Below, piece after piece: positions 1-5,623 of a stretch of 5,623 nt of DNA. The notes beneath the pieces are model-generated. The model was not told the origin of the DNA, did no database searches, and worked only from the letters and a program-made list of their open reading frames with translations. Source of the DNA: Candidatus Caccocola faecipullorum. GTDB lineage: Bacteria > Synergistota > Synergistia > Synergistales > Synergistaceae. A program made the position numbers and the translations under genes. Every line of letters starts with the position of its first letter. Within the stretch, counting starts at the first letter, position 1. The stretch spans positions 1 through 5,623 of the forward strand of contig DVKA01000130.1 in NCBI GenBank assembly GCA_018716365.1, in the 5' to 3' direction.

Positions 1-23
1 AACGTTTTGATAACTCTGAATTG

Positions 24-1019
24 TTAGTTGTTCGCGCTACGGGCCATGTCGATGAGTTCCTTGCCGAGGATGGGTTCCATCTCGGCGTAGACAGGCTGCG
101 CGGCTTCCTTGAACTGCTTCATTTCCTCTTCGGTCGGGTAGTAGACTTCGATACCGTTCTGCTCGACCATTTCCTTCAGCAGGCGCTCGCCTTCCTTCTG
201 CTGGTTGGCGCGCGAGGCGTCGCGGAATTTCACAGCGCCGTCGAGGACGATCTTCTGGAGGTCTTCAGGAAGTCTCTGGAAGAAAGCTTCGCTCATGAAC
301 ACCGCGGAGGGAGCATAGACGTGGTTCGTCATAGAGATGTACTTCTGGACTTCAAAGAGCTTGGAGCTGTATATAAGGGTGATGGAGTTTTCCTGAGCGT
401 CGACAGTTTTCTGCAGAAGCGCGGTGTAGAGTTCGCCGAAGTCGACGGGGGTCGGGTTCGCGCCGAAAGCTTTGAAGAGGGCGAGGTGGGCCGGTATCGG
501 CTGGACGCGGATTTTCATACCTTTAAGGTCGGCGGGGCTCTTTACCGGGGCCGTGTTCGTGGTGATCTCACGGAATCCGTTTTCAGGGAAGCAGAGCAGG
601 CGGACGCCCTTCGGCAGTATTTCGTCGTTGAGGACTTTGCCGAGTTCGCCGTCGAGAGCTTTATAGGCGGCTTCTCTTGTATCAAAGAGGTAAGGAAGGT
701 CGATGACTTGGAACTTCGGCGCTATGTTGGCCGCGATTCCGGGCGAGAGCATCGCCATTTCTATCGTGCCGAGCTGCATTCCTTCGAGCATCTGGCGTTC
801 TCCGCCGAGCTGCGCGTTCGCGTAGACGTCGACGGCGATGCGTCCGCCGGAAGCCTCTTCGACATATTTTTCAAAAGTATCATAGAAGGTGATGATGTTC
901 GATTCTTTGTCAGAAGCGCTGTATCCGAATTTAATACGGAACTCTTCCTCTGCGGAAGCGGCGCTGACTGCCATGACCATAATGCAAAGAGCGAATAACA
1001 AAGCGGATAACTTCTTCAT
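24..1019 (-). CDS. TRAP transporter solute-binding protein, DctP family
   Basis: This is a periplasmic receptor of a tripartite ATP-independent transporter; it binds an organic acid and delivers it to the DctQ/DctM membrane proteins. The 331-residue product begins with a clear Sec signal peptide (KK, then a hydrophobic stretch to about residue 19, with a likely cut after the ASA at 21-23). The mature protein shows the DctP signatures: N-x-QLGGERQMLEG at about 68-80, DLPYLF at 107-112, GFREITTN at 148-155, then PADLKGMKIRV at 162-172. Arg171 is the family's carboxylate-pairing arginine; Asn211 lies in the conserved VDAQEN segment. Length is normal for the family. I chose the ATG at 1019 over an in-frame one at 1067 because it has GGGAGG 8 nt upstream and starts the signal peptide exactly. 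No membrane subunit is visible; only 23 bp remain on the left. The ligand is unknown, though the family and neighbours suggest a hydroxy, keto or amino-derived acid. Confidence 0.93.
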   Translation of the reverse strand: MKKLSALLFALCIMVMAVSAASAEEEFRIKFGYSASDKESNIITFYDTFEKYVEEASGGRIAVDVYANAQLGGERQMLEGMQLGTIEMAMLSPGIAANIAPKFQVIDLPYLFDTREAAYKALDGELGKVLNDEILPKGVRLLCFPENGFREITTNTAPVKSPADLKGMKIRVQPIPAHLALFKAFGANPTPVDFGELYTALLQKTVDAQENSITLIYSSKLFEVQKYISMTNHVYAPSAVFMSEAFFQRLPEDLQKIVLDGAVKFRDASRANQQKEGERLLKEMVEQNGIEVYYPTEEEMKQFKEAAQPVYAEMEPILGKELIDMARSANN

Positions 1020-1027
1020 ATAAGCAA

Positions 1028-1033
1028 CCTCCC
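1028..1033 (-). promoter_or_regulatory. Ribosome binding site fixing the DctP start
   Basis: On the minus strand this reads GGGAGG, 8 nt before the ATG at 1019. It decides against the longer reading frame starting at 1067, which would put 16 non-signal-like residues in front of the signal peptide. Confidence 0.8.
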
Positions 1034-1068
1034 AAATCGTTCTCACAAAAATACTAAGATTTTCCACA

Positions 1069-1084
1069 CAAAACCCGTGTTTTG
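1069..1084. promoter_or_regulatory. Short inverted repeat upstream of the TRAP receptor gene
   Basis: CAAAAC and GTTTTG form a 6-bp inverted repeat around a 4-nt centre, about 50 bp before the DctP start. It could be a regulator binding site or a weak RNA hairpin. I see no convincing -35/-10 pair in this gap, so a separate promoter for the receptor gene is not established. The dyad is short enough to be chance. Confidence 0.25.
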
Positions 1085-1141
1085 CACCTTTAACGCGTTT
1101 TCCAGTCGTATGCGTTTATCCGGCGTTCACCCGCTTTCGTG

Positions 1142-1170
1142 AGCCGCCCCGCGGCGGGCGCGGGACGGCT
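1142..1170 (-). terminator. Intercistronic GC-rich hairpin without a U-tract
   Basis: A 12-bp stem (AGCCGTCCCGCG against CGCGGGGCGGCT in the minus-strand transcript, one G-U pair) closes a 5-nt loop, starting 17 nt after the stop codon of the LDH2-family gene. On the plus strand the same position is a C-A mismatch, so the structure fits minus-strand RNA better. No run of U follows it, so it is not a standard intrinsic terminator. It may be a partial terminator or a 3'-end stabiliser between the enzyme genes and the receptor gene. The structure is seen; its function is inferred. Confidence 0.45.
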
Positions 1171-1186
1171 GAAAAGTTGGTTATTT

Positions 1187-2326
1187 TTACTCGTGGTGCA
1201 CTACGGCTTCGAGCTCTTTCTCCTTGTTGGTGAGCTTGGCGACTTCTCTGAGGATGTCGACTATCTCGGGGCTGAGCTCGATGCCTTCCTTGAGCGCCTT
1301 GGCGCGGGCCGCGCGCGACTTGTCTCCGGGCATGATGACGGGGAGTTCGGGGTCGAGGGCGGTCGTCTTTCTGTATTCGTTGATGATGTACTTGATGTGC
1401 TCTTTGACTTCCTGCGGGTTGCCGAAGAGCGCCGGGTCGATGGCCATGAAGAAGAAGCAGATTCCTTCATGCGCGAGCGGGATGAATTTGCTGGGGGTGC
1501 CTCCCGCAAGTCCGCCAGTGAGGAGCTCGACGAGCATCGCAAGGCCGTAGCCCTTGTGTCCGCTAAGCGTCTCGGTTACGCCGCCGAGGGGGACGAGTCC
1601 GCCGGTGTGCGGATCCGGGCATTCGCTTCTGTCGTCTCCGTGATGGAGGATTTCAAGGGCTTCTTTGAAGTCGGTGACTACGTTTCCGTTGCCGTCGATG
1701 ATGACTTCGCGCGGGATTACGCCCGTCTCGGCGAAGACCTGGCTGCGGACGAGCTTTCCGTGGGCCATGACGCAGGTCGCCATGTCGAGGTTGAACATCG
1801 GCTCTTCGTCGGCGGTCGGGAAGGCGACGGTTATCGGGTTCGTTCCGAGGTTGCGCTCGGCGCTGCGGGTCGGGCAGACGCAGCGGACGGTGTTGGTCAT
1901 CGCCATTCCGATGAATCCTTCTTTCGCCATCATTTCGCTCCAGTGAGCCGCGAAGCCGTAGTGGTTGGCCTGGCGGACCGTCGTGATGCAGATGCCGGTC
2001 TTTTTCGCCTTTTCGATGGTCTTTTTAACGGCGTAGTCCGCTATGCAGTAGCCGACGCCGGAATGTCCGTCAAGCACGAGCGAAACGGGCGTCTCGAACA
2101 CCGTCGTGGGCGCGGGGGCGTCCAGGTGAAGGTTGCCGGCGCGCAGATGGCTGACGTAGGTCATCATCGCGGCGACGCCGTGAGAATGTTTGTGGCGCGA
2201 GTCGGCTTCGACGAGGCATTCGGTGACTGTCGACGCCTGCTCGTCGGAGTAGCCGAGCCCCATAAACATCTCTTTCGCGATCTTGTACAGATCCTCGTAC
2301 TTCACAAGATAATCCCTCTTACTCAT
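1187..2326 (-). CDS. NAD(P)-dependent dehydrogenase/reductase, LDH2/MDH2 family
   Basis: A cytoplasmic oxidoreductase of the malate/L-lactate dehydrogenase 2 family, which also includes ureidoglycolate dehydrogenase, 2,3-diketogulonate reductase and the cyclic-imine reductase DpkA. It is unrelated to classical lactate dehydrogenase. The 379-residue product shows the family marks: an N-terminal helical part with Arg44 and SHGV at 48-51, NHYG at 121-124, GTNP at 161-164, LDMAT at 180-184 followed by AHGK, and the late GHKGYGLA motif followed by E-LTGGLAGG. It has a charged C-terminal tail and is slightly longer than many members (about 330-370). The ATG at 2326 has a GGGGGA-type ribosome site about 10 nt upstream, in the 21-bp gap after the DUF1667 gene, so it is probably in the same transcript. 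Likely reactions are a 2-hydroxy acid to its 2-oxo acid or an imine to its cyclic amino acid; the family is too broad to pick one. The family call is firm; the substrate is open. Confidence 0.92.
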   Translation of the reverse strand: MSKRDYLVKYEDLYKIAKEMFMGLGYSDEQASTVTECLVEADSRHKHSHGVAAMMTYVSHLRAGNLHLDAPAPTTVFETPVSLVLDGHSGVGYCIADYAVKKTIEKAKKTGICITTVRQANHYGFAAHWSEMMAKEGFIGMAMTNTVRCVCPTRSAERNLGTNPITVAFPTADEEPMFNLDMATCVMAHGKLVRSQVFAETGVIPREVIIDGNGNVVTDFKEALEILHHGDDRSECPDPHTGGLVPLGGVTETLSGHKGYGLAMLVELLTGGLAGGTPSKFIPLAHEGICFFFMAIDPALFGNPQEVKEHIKYIINEYRKTTALDPELPVIMPGDKSRAARAKALKEGIELSPEIVDILREVAKLTNKEKELEAVVHHE

Positions 2327-2347
2327 GATACAAAAGTCCCCCTTTGG

Positions 2348-2728
2348 TTATTTTGCCTTTAGCGGCACGTTTCTTGTAACTATAACTTCCGTCTCCGTCC
2401 CTGCCGGGTTGGTCATTACGACGTCACCGATCGAGAGCGGGGCCTGAAGTTTGATTTTCTTTATTTCAGCCATTATGTCGAAAACCTTCGCAAGCGGCAC
2501 GGGCTTCGTGAGGCGGACGCTGGCTTCGAGGAAGTCGCCGCCGTCCACGAGGACGCTCGTGGAGAACGTGCGCATCGGGTTTTCTATTTCCTGCTGTATC
2601 CATGTTTTTCCGCGCGGGCAGCGCATACCTTCGGCTGATATGAGCTTCGGCGGGTTGCCTTCTTCGTACTGTGTCTTTATCGAGCAGCCGTTCGGGCAGA
2701 CGACGCAGATAAATTCTTTTTCGATCAT
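2348..2728 (-). CDS. DUF1667 protein, putative Fe-S subunit of a flavin dehydrogenase
   Basis: A 126-residue soluble protein matching the DUF1667 family, typically encoded beside GlpA-like and NAD/FAD oxidoreductase genes (for example the Thermotoga maritima TM1432-TM1434 arrangement, from memory). Four cysteines stand out: Cys8-x2-Cys11-x3-Cys15 and Cys37 in a GMRCPRGK context. This spacing resembles the [4Fe-4S] motif at the start of molybdopterin oxidoreductases, so an electron-transfer cluster is likely but unproven. The rest carries PMRTFSTSVLVDGG, the lysine-rich AEIKKIKL segment and a C-terminal PLSIGDVV...TRNVPLK typical of the family. I chose the ATG at 2728, not the in-frame ATG at 2788 inside the upstream gene, because it makes an ATGA overlap with that gene's stop, has GGAGG 10 nt upstream (2739-2743) and begins at the conserved part. 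Its role as third subunit is inferred from coupling and from the recurring neighbourhood. Confidence 0.9.
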   Translation of the reverse strand: MIEKEFICVVCPNGCSIKTQYEEGNPPKLISAEGMRCPRGKTWIQQEIENPMRTFSTSVLVDGGDFLEASVRLTKPVPLAKVFDIMAEIKKIKLQAPLSIGDVVMTNPAGTETEVIVTRNVPLKAK

Positions 2729-3969
2729 CTTACGCGCACCTCCAGTGAGCTGATGTCGCTGACGTCCATTTTCCCCATGTCGACCCACACCATCTCGGCG
2801 GGGTGGAGACGCGTCTCTTTTCTCGTTTTCAGCACGCGGTCTCCGTCGCGGACTTCTATCACTTTATCGCGGGACGGGGTGGTTACGCGGAAAGCGAGCG
2901 AGACGTTGTCGCCGTGCTTGATTCTCTGCGGTACGACGTAGCGCACGCCTTCGCCGGGCTTGACTGCGATTTCTTTTCCATCTTCGCAGAGCTCCCCGGC
3001 GACGTAGCGGGCTGCGTTTTTTCCCGCGCGTTCCGCTTCCATCGACACGAAGTCGACGAGGTCGTGGACGTGGAGGACGTTTCCGCAGGCGAATACGCCG
3101 GGGGTCTTCGTCATGCAGCAGTCGTCGACGTCTGCGCCCTGCGTGATGTTGTTGATGCAGACTTCCGCTTCGCGCGTCAGCTCGTTTTCAGGGATGAGGC
3201 CGACGGAGAGAAGCAGCGTGTCGCAGGGGACGAAGCGCTCGGTTCCGACGATCGGGCGGCGCTTTTCGTCCACCTGGGCTACCGTGACGCCTTCCACGCG
3301 CCCGTTGGGGCCGTAGATGTCTATGACGGTGGTCGAAAGGTAAAGCGGAATGCCGTAGTCGTCGAGGCACTGGCGAATGTTGCGCTGGAGGCCGCTGGAG
3401 TACGGAAGGACTTCGAAGACGGCTTCGACTTTCGCGCCTTCGAGCGTCATTCTGCGCGCCATGATGAGGCCGATGTCGCCGGAGCCGAGTATAACGACGT
3501 GCTTACCCGGCATGATGTTCTCAAGGTTTACGAGGTTCTGCACCGTGCCCGCCGTGTAGACTCCCGCGGGTCTGTGTCCGGGGATGGAAAGCGCGCCGCG
3601 CGTGCGTTCGCGGCAACCCATCGCAAGGATGACGGCTTTCGCCTCGATTTCCTTTATTTCGCCTTCGCGGCTGACGCGGAGGATTTTGTCTTTGGAAAGG
3701 TCGAGGACTATCGTCTTTTCCATTACCGGAATCTGAAGTTCGCGCACTTTTTTGATGAAACGGTAGGCGTACTCGGGGCCGGAGAGCGCTTCTTTGAAAG
3801 CGTGAAGCCCGAAGCCGTCGTGTATGCACTGGTTGAGGATTCCGCCGAGTATCCTGTCTCTTTCGATGAGGACGATGTCGTTGCATCCGGCTTCTTTCGC
3901 TGCGACGGCGGCGGCGAGGCCGGCAGGGCCGCCTCCGATGATTACGAGGTCGTGTTTTTCGCGTATCAT
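2725..3969 (-). CDS. FAD/NAD(P)-dependent oxidoreductase subunit (pyridine nucleotide-disulfide fold)
   Basis: A 414-residue cytoplasmic flavoprotein, probably the electron-exit subunit that exchanges electrons with NAD(P). It has two Rossmann motifs: GGGPAG at 12-17 with Glu36 ending the second strand (FAD), and GSGDIG at 162-167 (NAD(P)). A later GVFACGN at 291-297 is the second FAD contact. The GGILNQC-IHDGFG segment (42-54) is characteristic of oxidoreductases paired with GlpA-like and DUF1667 proteins. There is no CxxxxC redox disulfide where glutathione-reductase-type enzymes have one; Cys48 stands alone. After about residue 330 comes a beta-rich tail rather than a classical dimerisation domain. 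It overlaps its upstream neighbour by one base (TAATG) with an AAGGAG site in that gene's end, and overlaps the next gene by ATGA. Related architecture occurs in the alpha subunits of opine oxidase and hydrogen cyanide synthase (HcnB), so an amine substrate for the complex is possible. Confidence 0.92.
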   Translation of the reverse strand: MIREKHDLVIIGGGPAGLAAAVAAKEAGCNDIVLIERDRILGGILNQCIHDGFGLHAFKEALSGPEYAYRFIKKVRELQIPVMEKTIVLDLSKDKILRVSREGEIKEIEAKAVILAMGCRERTRGALSIPGHRPAGVYTAGTVQNLVNLENIMPGKHVVILGSGDIGLIMARRMTLEGAKVEAVFEVLPYSSGLQRNIRQCLDDYGIPLYLSTTVIDIYGPNGRVEGVTVAQVDEKRRPIVGTERFVPCDTLLLSVGLIPENELTREAEVCINNITQGADVDDCCMTKTPGVFACGNVLHVHDLVDFVSMEAERAGKNAARYVAGELCEDGKEIAVKPGEGVRYVVPQRIKHGDNVSLAFRVTTPSRDKVIEVRDGDRVLKTRKETRLHPAEMVWVDMGKMDVSDISSLEVRVR

Positions 3970-5471
3970 TACTTATCCGCTCCTTCCCTCACGTTGCCGG
4001 TAAAGAGATTGGAGCCGGCTTCTCTGAAGATGTAATCGTCCGGCGCAAACCCGTATTCGTCGCGCAGCATACGGACTATTCTCGGCGTGCAGAAACCGCC
4101 CTGGCAGCGTCCCATGCCGTTTCTTGCGCGGTATTTGATGCTCACGAGGCTGCGCGCTCCGAGCGGATTCTCGATAGCGTCGCGTATTTCTTTCTTCGTG
4201 ATCTTCTCGCAGCGGCAGATTATCTCGCCGTATTCGGGGTTTTCTTTGACGAGGCGTTCCTGCTCTTCTTTCGGCAGGTCGCAGAAGTGTCCGGCGAATC
4301 CGGGGCGCTCCGCGATGAAGTCTTTTTTCTCAACGAGGTCGAAATGTTTCGCAACGATGTCGCGCACCATCTCCGCGATGGCGGGGGCGCTCGTCAGTCC
4401 GGGGCTCTCAAGGCCGACGAGATTGACGAAGCCGCTGACGCCGTCCGCTTCTTCGATGATGAAGTCGCCGTTGCCGCCAACTTCCGGCGGGGTGCGTTTC
4501 GGGCGGTTGCCGGCGAAGTTGCGGATAAAGTCGCTCATTTTAAGCTCGGGCAGAAGTTTCTGGCCTTCTCTTCTGAGGTCTTCGAGCACCGGAGAGGTGA
4601 CTTTATAGTCTTCCGGGGTTTCGACAGGGATGTAGTTCGCGCTCGGCCCGATGAGGATGTTGCCGTCGACGGTCGGCGTGAGGTGTATTCCAAGGCCCGC
4701 GTCCTTCGCTCCGGGGACGGGATAGATGAGCGTCTTAATAGTGCCGTCGAGGCGTTTGTCGAGCACGTAATATTCGCCGCGGCAGGGCCATATTTTGAGG
4801 CTGTCGCCGTGGTTGCCTTCCTTGACGCCGGCCATCTCGCTTATTATGCCGCTCGAAAGCCCCGAGGCGTTGACGACTACCTGCGCCGAGAAAGAGGCGC
4901 CGTTTTCAGTGCAGACTGTAAAGCTGCCGTCGGCCTCTTTCGTTATCGACGATACTTTATGTCTGAGGAAATATTCTACTCCGTTGGCGTGAGCGTTTTC
5001 GGCGAGAGCTATGGTAAGCCCGTAGGGAGAGATTATCGCGCTCGTCGGGCTCCAGACCGCGGCTATTCCTTCGACACCGGGCTGGATTTTTCTCATCGCG
5101 GCGTTGTCGAGCACTTCAAGCCCGGGGACGCCGTTCGCCGTACCCTGATCCATAAGACGCTTGATTCCGGGCAGCTCGTCTTCGTCAAGAGCGGTGGTAA
5201 GTTTGCCGATTCTCTTGATTTTTACTTTCAGATCCGCGCAGAGCTTGTCCATCATGGAATTGCCCTTGACCGCCAGCTTCGCGCGCAGCGTACCCGCTTT
5301 GTAATGAATGCCGGAATGCAGCACTCCGCTGTTGCGGCAGCTGGTTTCCATCCCGACGTCCGGCTCTTTCTCTAACACCGCCACCGTCATCTGGAAACGG
5401 GAAAGCTCGCGCGCGACCGCGTTGCCTACGACTCCGCCTCCTATGACAATGACGTTAAACGATTGTTTCAC
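3969..5471 (-). CDS. GlpA/LhgO-like FAD dehydrogenase with C-terminal BFD-type [2Fe-2S] domain
   Basis: A 500-residue flavoprotein of the DAO (D-amino-acid oxidase) superfamily and the probable catalytic subunit of the cluster. An N-terminal Rossmann motif GGGVVG lies at 11-16, with Glu34 as the ribose-binding acid. CRNSGVLHSGIHY at 45-57 is the flavin-contact segment seen in GlpA-like and L-2-hydroxyglutarate oxidase-like proteins, and VGLESPGLTSAPAIAEMV closes the FAD domain as in that group. The C-terminal 80 residues form a BFD-like domain with Cys419-x-Cys421 and Cys456-x4-Cys461 (CRCEKIT; GMGRCQGGFC), as in anaerobic GlpA, expected to bind [2Fe-2S]. The start is GTG at 5471, with AGGAGGG 7 nt upstream. 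It is usually annotated as anaerobic glycerol-3-phosphate dehydrogenase; the organic-acid neighbours and the lack of a glycerol kinase here make a 2-hydroxy acid or secondary amine at least as likely. No transmembrane segment is evident, so electrons probably go to the next two gene products. Confidence 0.92.
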   Translation of the reverse strand: MKQSFNVIVIGGGVVGNAVARELSRFQMTVAVLEKEPDVGMETSCRNSGVLHSGIHYKAGTLRAKLAVKGNSMMDKLCADLKVKIKRIGKLTTALDEDELPGIKRLMDQGTANGVPGLEVLDNAAMRKIQPGVEGIAAVWSPTSAIISPYGLTIALAENAHANGVEYFLRHKVSSITKEADGSFTVCTENGASFSAQVVVNASGLSSGIISEMAGVKEGNHGDSLKIWPCRGEYYVLDKRLDGTIKTLIYPVPGAKDAGLGIHLTPTVDGNILIGPSANYIPVETPEDYKVTSPVLEDLRREGQKLLPELKMSDFIRNFAGNRPKRTPPEVGGNGDFIIEEADGVSGFVNLVGLESPGLTSAPAIAEMVRDIVAKHFDLVEKKDFIAERPGFAGHFCDLPKEEQERLVKENPEYGEIICRCEKITKKEIRDAIENPLGARSLVSIKYRARNGMGRCQGGFCTPRIVRMLRDEYGFAPDDYIFREAGSNLFTGNVREGADK

Positions 5472-5478
5472 GACGAAA

Positions 5479-5485
5479 CCCTCCT
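5479..5485 (-). promoter_or_regulatory. Ribosome binding site for the GTG-started dehydrogenase
   Basis: On the minus strand this is AGGAGGG, 7 nt before the GTG at 5471. The strong match and spacing support a GTG start; no in-frame ATG near it precedes the first Rossmann strand. Confidence 0.8.
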
Positions 5486-5498
5486 AAAAAATCGTTGC

Positions 5499-5508
5499 TG
5501 GTTTACCA
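5499..5508. promoter_or_regulatory. Candidate operator TGGT-TT-ACCA in the leader
   Basis: TGGTTTACCA is a perfect TGGT/ACCA dyad around a 2-bp centre, about 25-30 nt downstream of the predicted transcription start. Its form recalls operators of the GntR family (FadR-like subfamily, with TGGT...ACCA half-sites), regulators that often control organic-acid operons. A protein bound here could block the polymerase. No regulator gene is in the window, so the assignment rests on motif form only. Confidence 0.4.
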
Positions 5509-5537
5509 TGGCATACTAGAAAAATTCGTTAGTTGGT

Positions 5538-5566
5538 ATTATAATGCCCATTGAAAAGAAACGCAA
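5538..5566 (-). promoter_or_regulatory. Sigma70-type promoter of the dehydrogenase operon
   Basis: In the minus direction a -35 box TTGCGT (5561-5566) is followed by a 17-bp spacer and a consensus -10 box TATAAT (5538-5543). Transcription would begin near 5531, giving a leader of about 60 nt before the GTG at 5471. A/T tracts around 5585-5598 lie upstream of the -35 box and could act as an UP-type element. The spacing and -10 box are strong; the -35 box matches consensus at only three of six bases, which fits a regulated promoter. Confidence 0.7.
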
Positions 5567-5577
5567 GGTATGCCTTG
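5564..5577. promoter_or_regulatory. Candidate operator CAAGG-TATG-CCTTG overlapping the -35 box
   Basis: A 14-bp dyad with perfect 5-bp arms around TATG covers part of the -35 box, where a bound repressor would exclude polymerase. Its GTATGCC core recurs inverted as GGCATAC at 5510-5516, on the far side of the promoter. The dyad is directly visible; the regulator is not known. Confidence 0.4.
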
Positions 5578-5623
5578 ATCTACCAAATAAAATTTTTACA
5601 GAAAATGAGGGCGCGATAATTAA
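5578..5623. other. AT-rich non-coding edge
   Basis: This stretch beyond the promoter is AT-rich and shows no open frame with a ribosome site on either strand. It may hold part of the control region or the flank of a gene to the right; nothing more can be supported. Confidence 0.5.

Noticed and set aside
21..998. Long plus-strand open frame opposite the TRAP receptor gene
   Set aside because: It mirrors the real gene, has no ribosome site or family resemblance, and its open length follows from GC-biased codon use on the other strand.
1020..1067. 16-residue N-terminal extension of the TRAP receptor
   Set aside because: It would cover the ribosome binding site and displace the signal peptide from the N-terminus.
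1085..1141. Possible separate promoter for the TRAP receptor gene
   Set aside because: I could not find -35 and -10 boxes with acceptable spacing; TAGTAT near 1050 lacks a partner.
1139..2362. 407-codon plus-strand frame opposite the LDH2-family gene
   Set aside because: Rich in Arg, Asp, Val and Glu as expected for an antisense shadow; no recognisable domain, and it spans the intergenic hairpin.
2729..2788. 20-residue N-terminal extension of the DUF1667 protein
   Set aside because: It lies inside the upstream gene in another frame; the ATGA overlap and the GGAGG site support the start at 2728.
2803..4035. 410-codon plus-strand frame opposite the NAD/FAD oxidoreductase
   Set aside because: Antisense shadow crossing a gene boundary; the minus-strand frame has clear FAD and NAD motifs.
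4287..5375. 362-codon plus-strand frame opposite the GlpA-like gene
   Set aside because: Antisense shadow with no known motif and no ribosome site.
1..5623. CRISPR array, tRNA, insertion sequence or phage element
   Set aside because: No regularly spaced repeats, cloverleaf, transposase or terminal inverted repeats were seen; the window is filled by metabolic genes.

Overview
The window holds five complete protein-coding genes, all on the minus strand. They probably belong to one catabolic gene cluster of an anaerobic, moderately GC-rich bacterium. The organism is an inference: a TRAP (tripartite ATP-independent periplasmic) uptake component, next to a three-gene flavin/iron-sulfur dehydrogenase module of the kind found in fermentative anaerobes such as Thermotoga, Clostridia and Synergistota, fits a Synergistota-like or clostridial amino/organic-acid fermenter. 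No rRNA or other phylogenetic marker is present to settle it.

Layout in transcription order (right to left). The AT-rich leader 5472-5623 carries a good sigma70-type promoter (-35 TTGCGT, 17 bp spacer, perfect -10 TATAAT) and two operator-like dyads. It is followed by (1) a GlpA/LhgO-like FAD dehydrogenase with a C-terminal BFD-type [2Fe-2S] domain, GTG start, 3969-5471; (2) an FAD/NAD(P)-binding pyridine-nucleotide oxidoreductase, 2725-3969; (3) a small four-cysteine DUF1667 protein, 2348-2728; and (4) an NAD(P)-dependent dehydrogenase of the LDH2/MDH2 family, 1187-2326. Genes 1/2 join by TAATG and 2/3 by ATGA, so translation is probably coupled; gene 4 follows after 21 bp. A 167-bp gap with a strong GC-rich hairpin separates them from (5) a TRAP-type solute receptor (DctP family), 24-1019. 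The TRAP membrane genes would be expected just beyond the left edge.

How they may work together (inference). The TRAP receptor captures an organic acid for uptake. Genes 1-3 look like a three-subunit dehydrogenase: the substrate is oxidised at FAD in gene 1, and electrons pass through [2Fe-2S] and probably DUF1667 Fe-S centres to the second flavin and NAD(P) in gene 2. The LDH2-family enzyme would interconvert a related 2-hydroxy acid/2-oxo acid or cyclic imine/amine. The three-gene module is usually annotated as anaerobic glycerol-3-phosphate dehydrogenase, but there is no glycerol kinase or facilitator gene in this window, and the neighbours point to an organic-acid or amino-acid-derived substrate. 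The true substrate cannot be read from the sequence.
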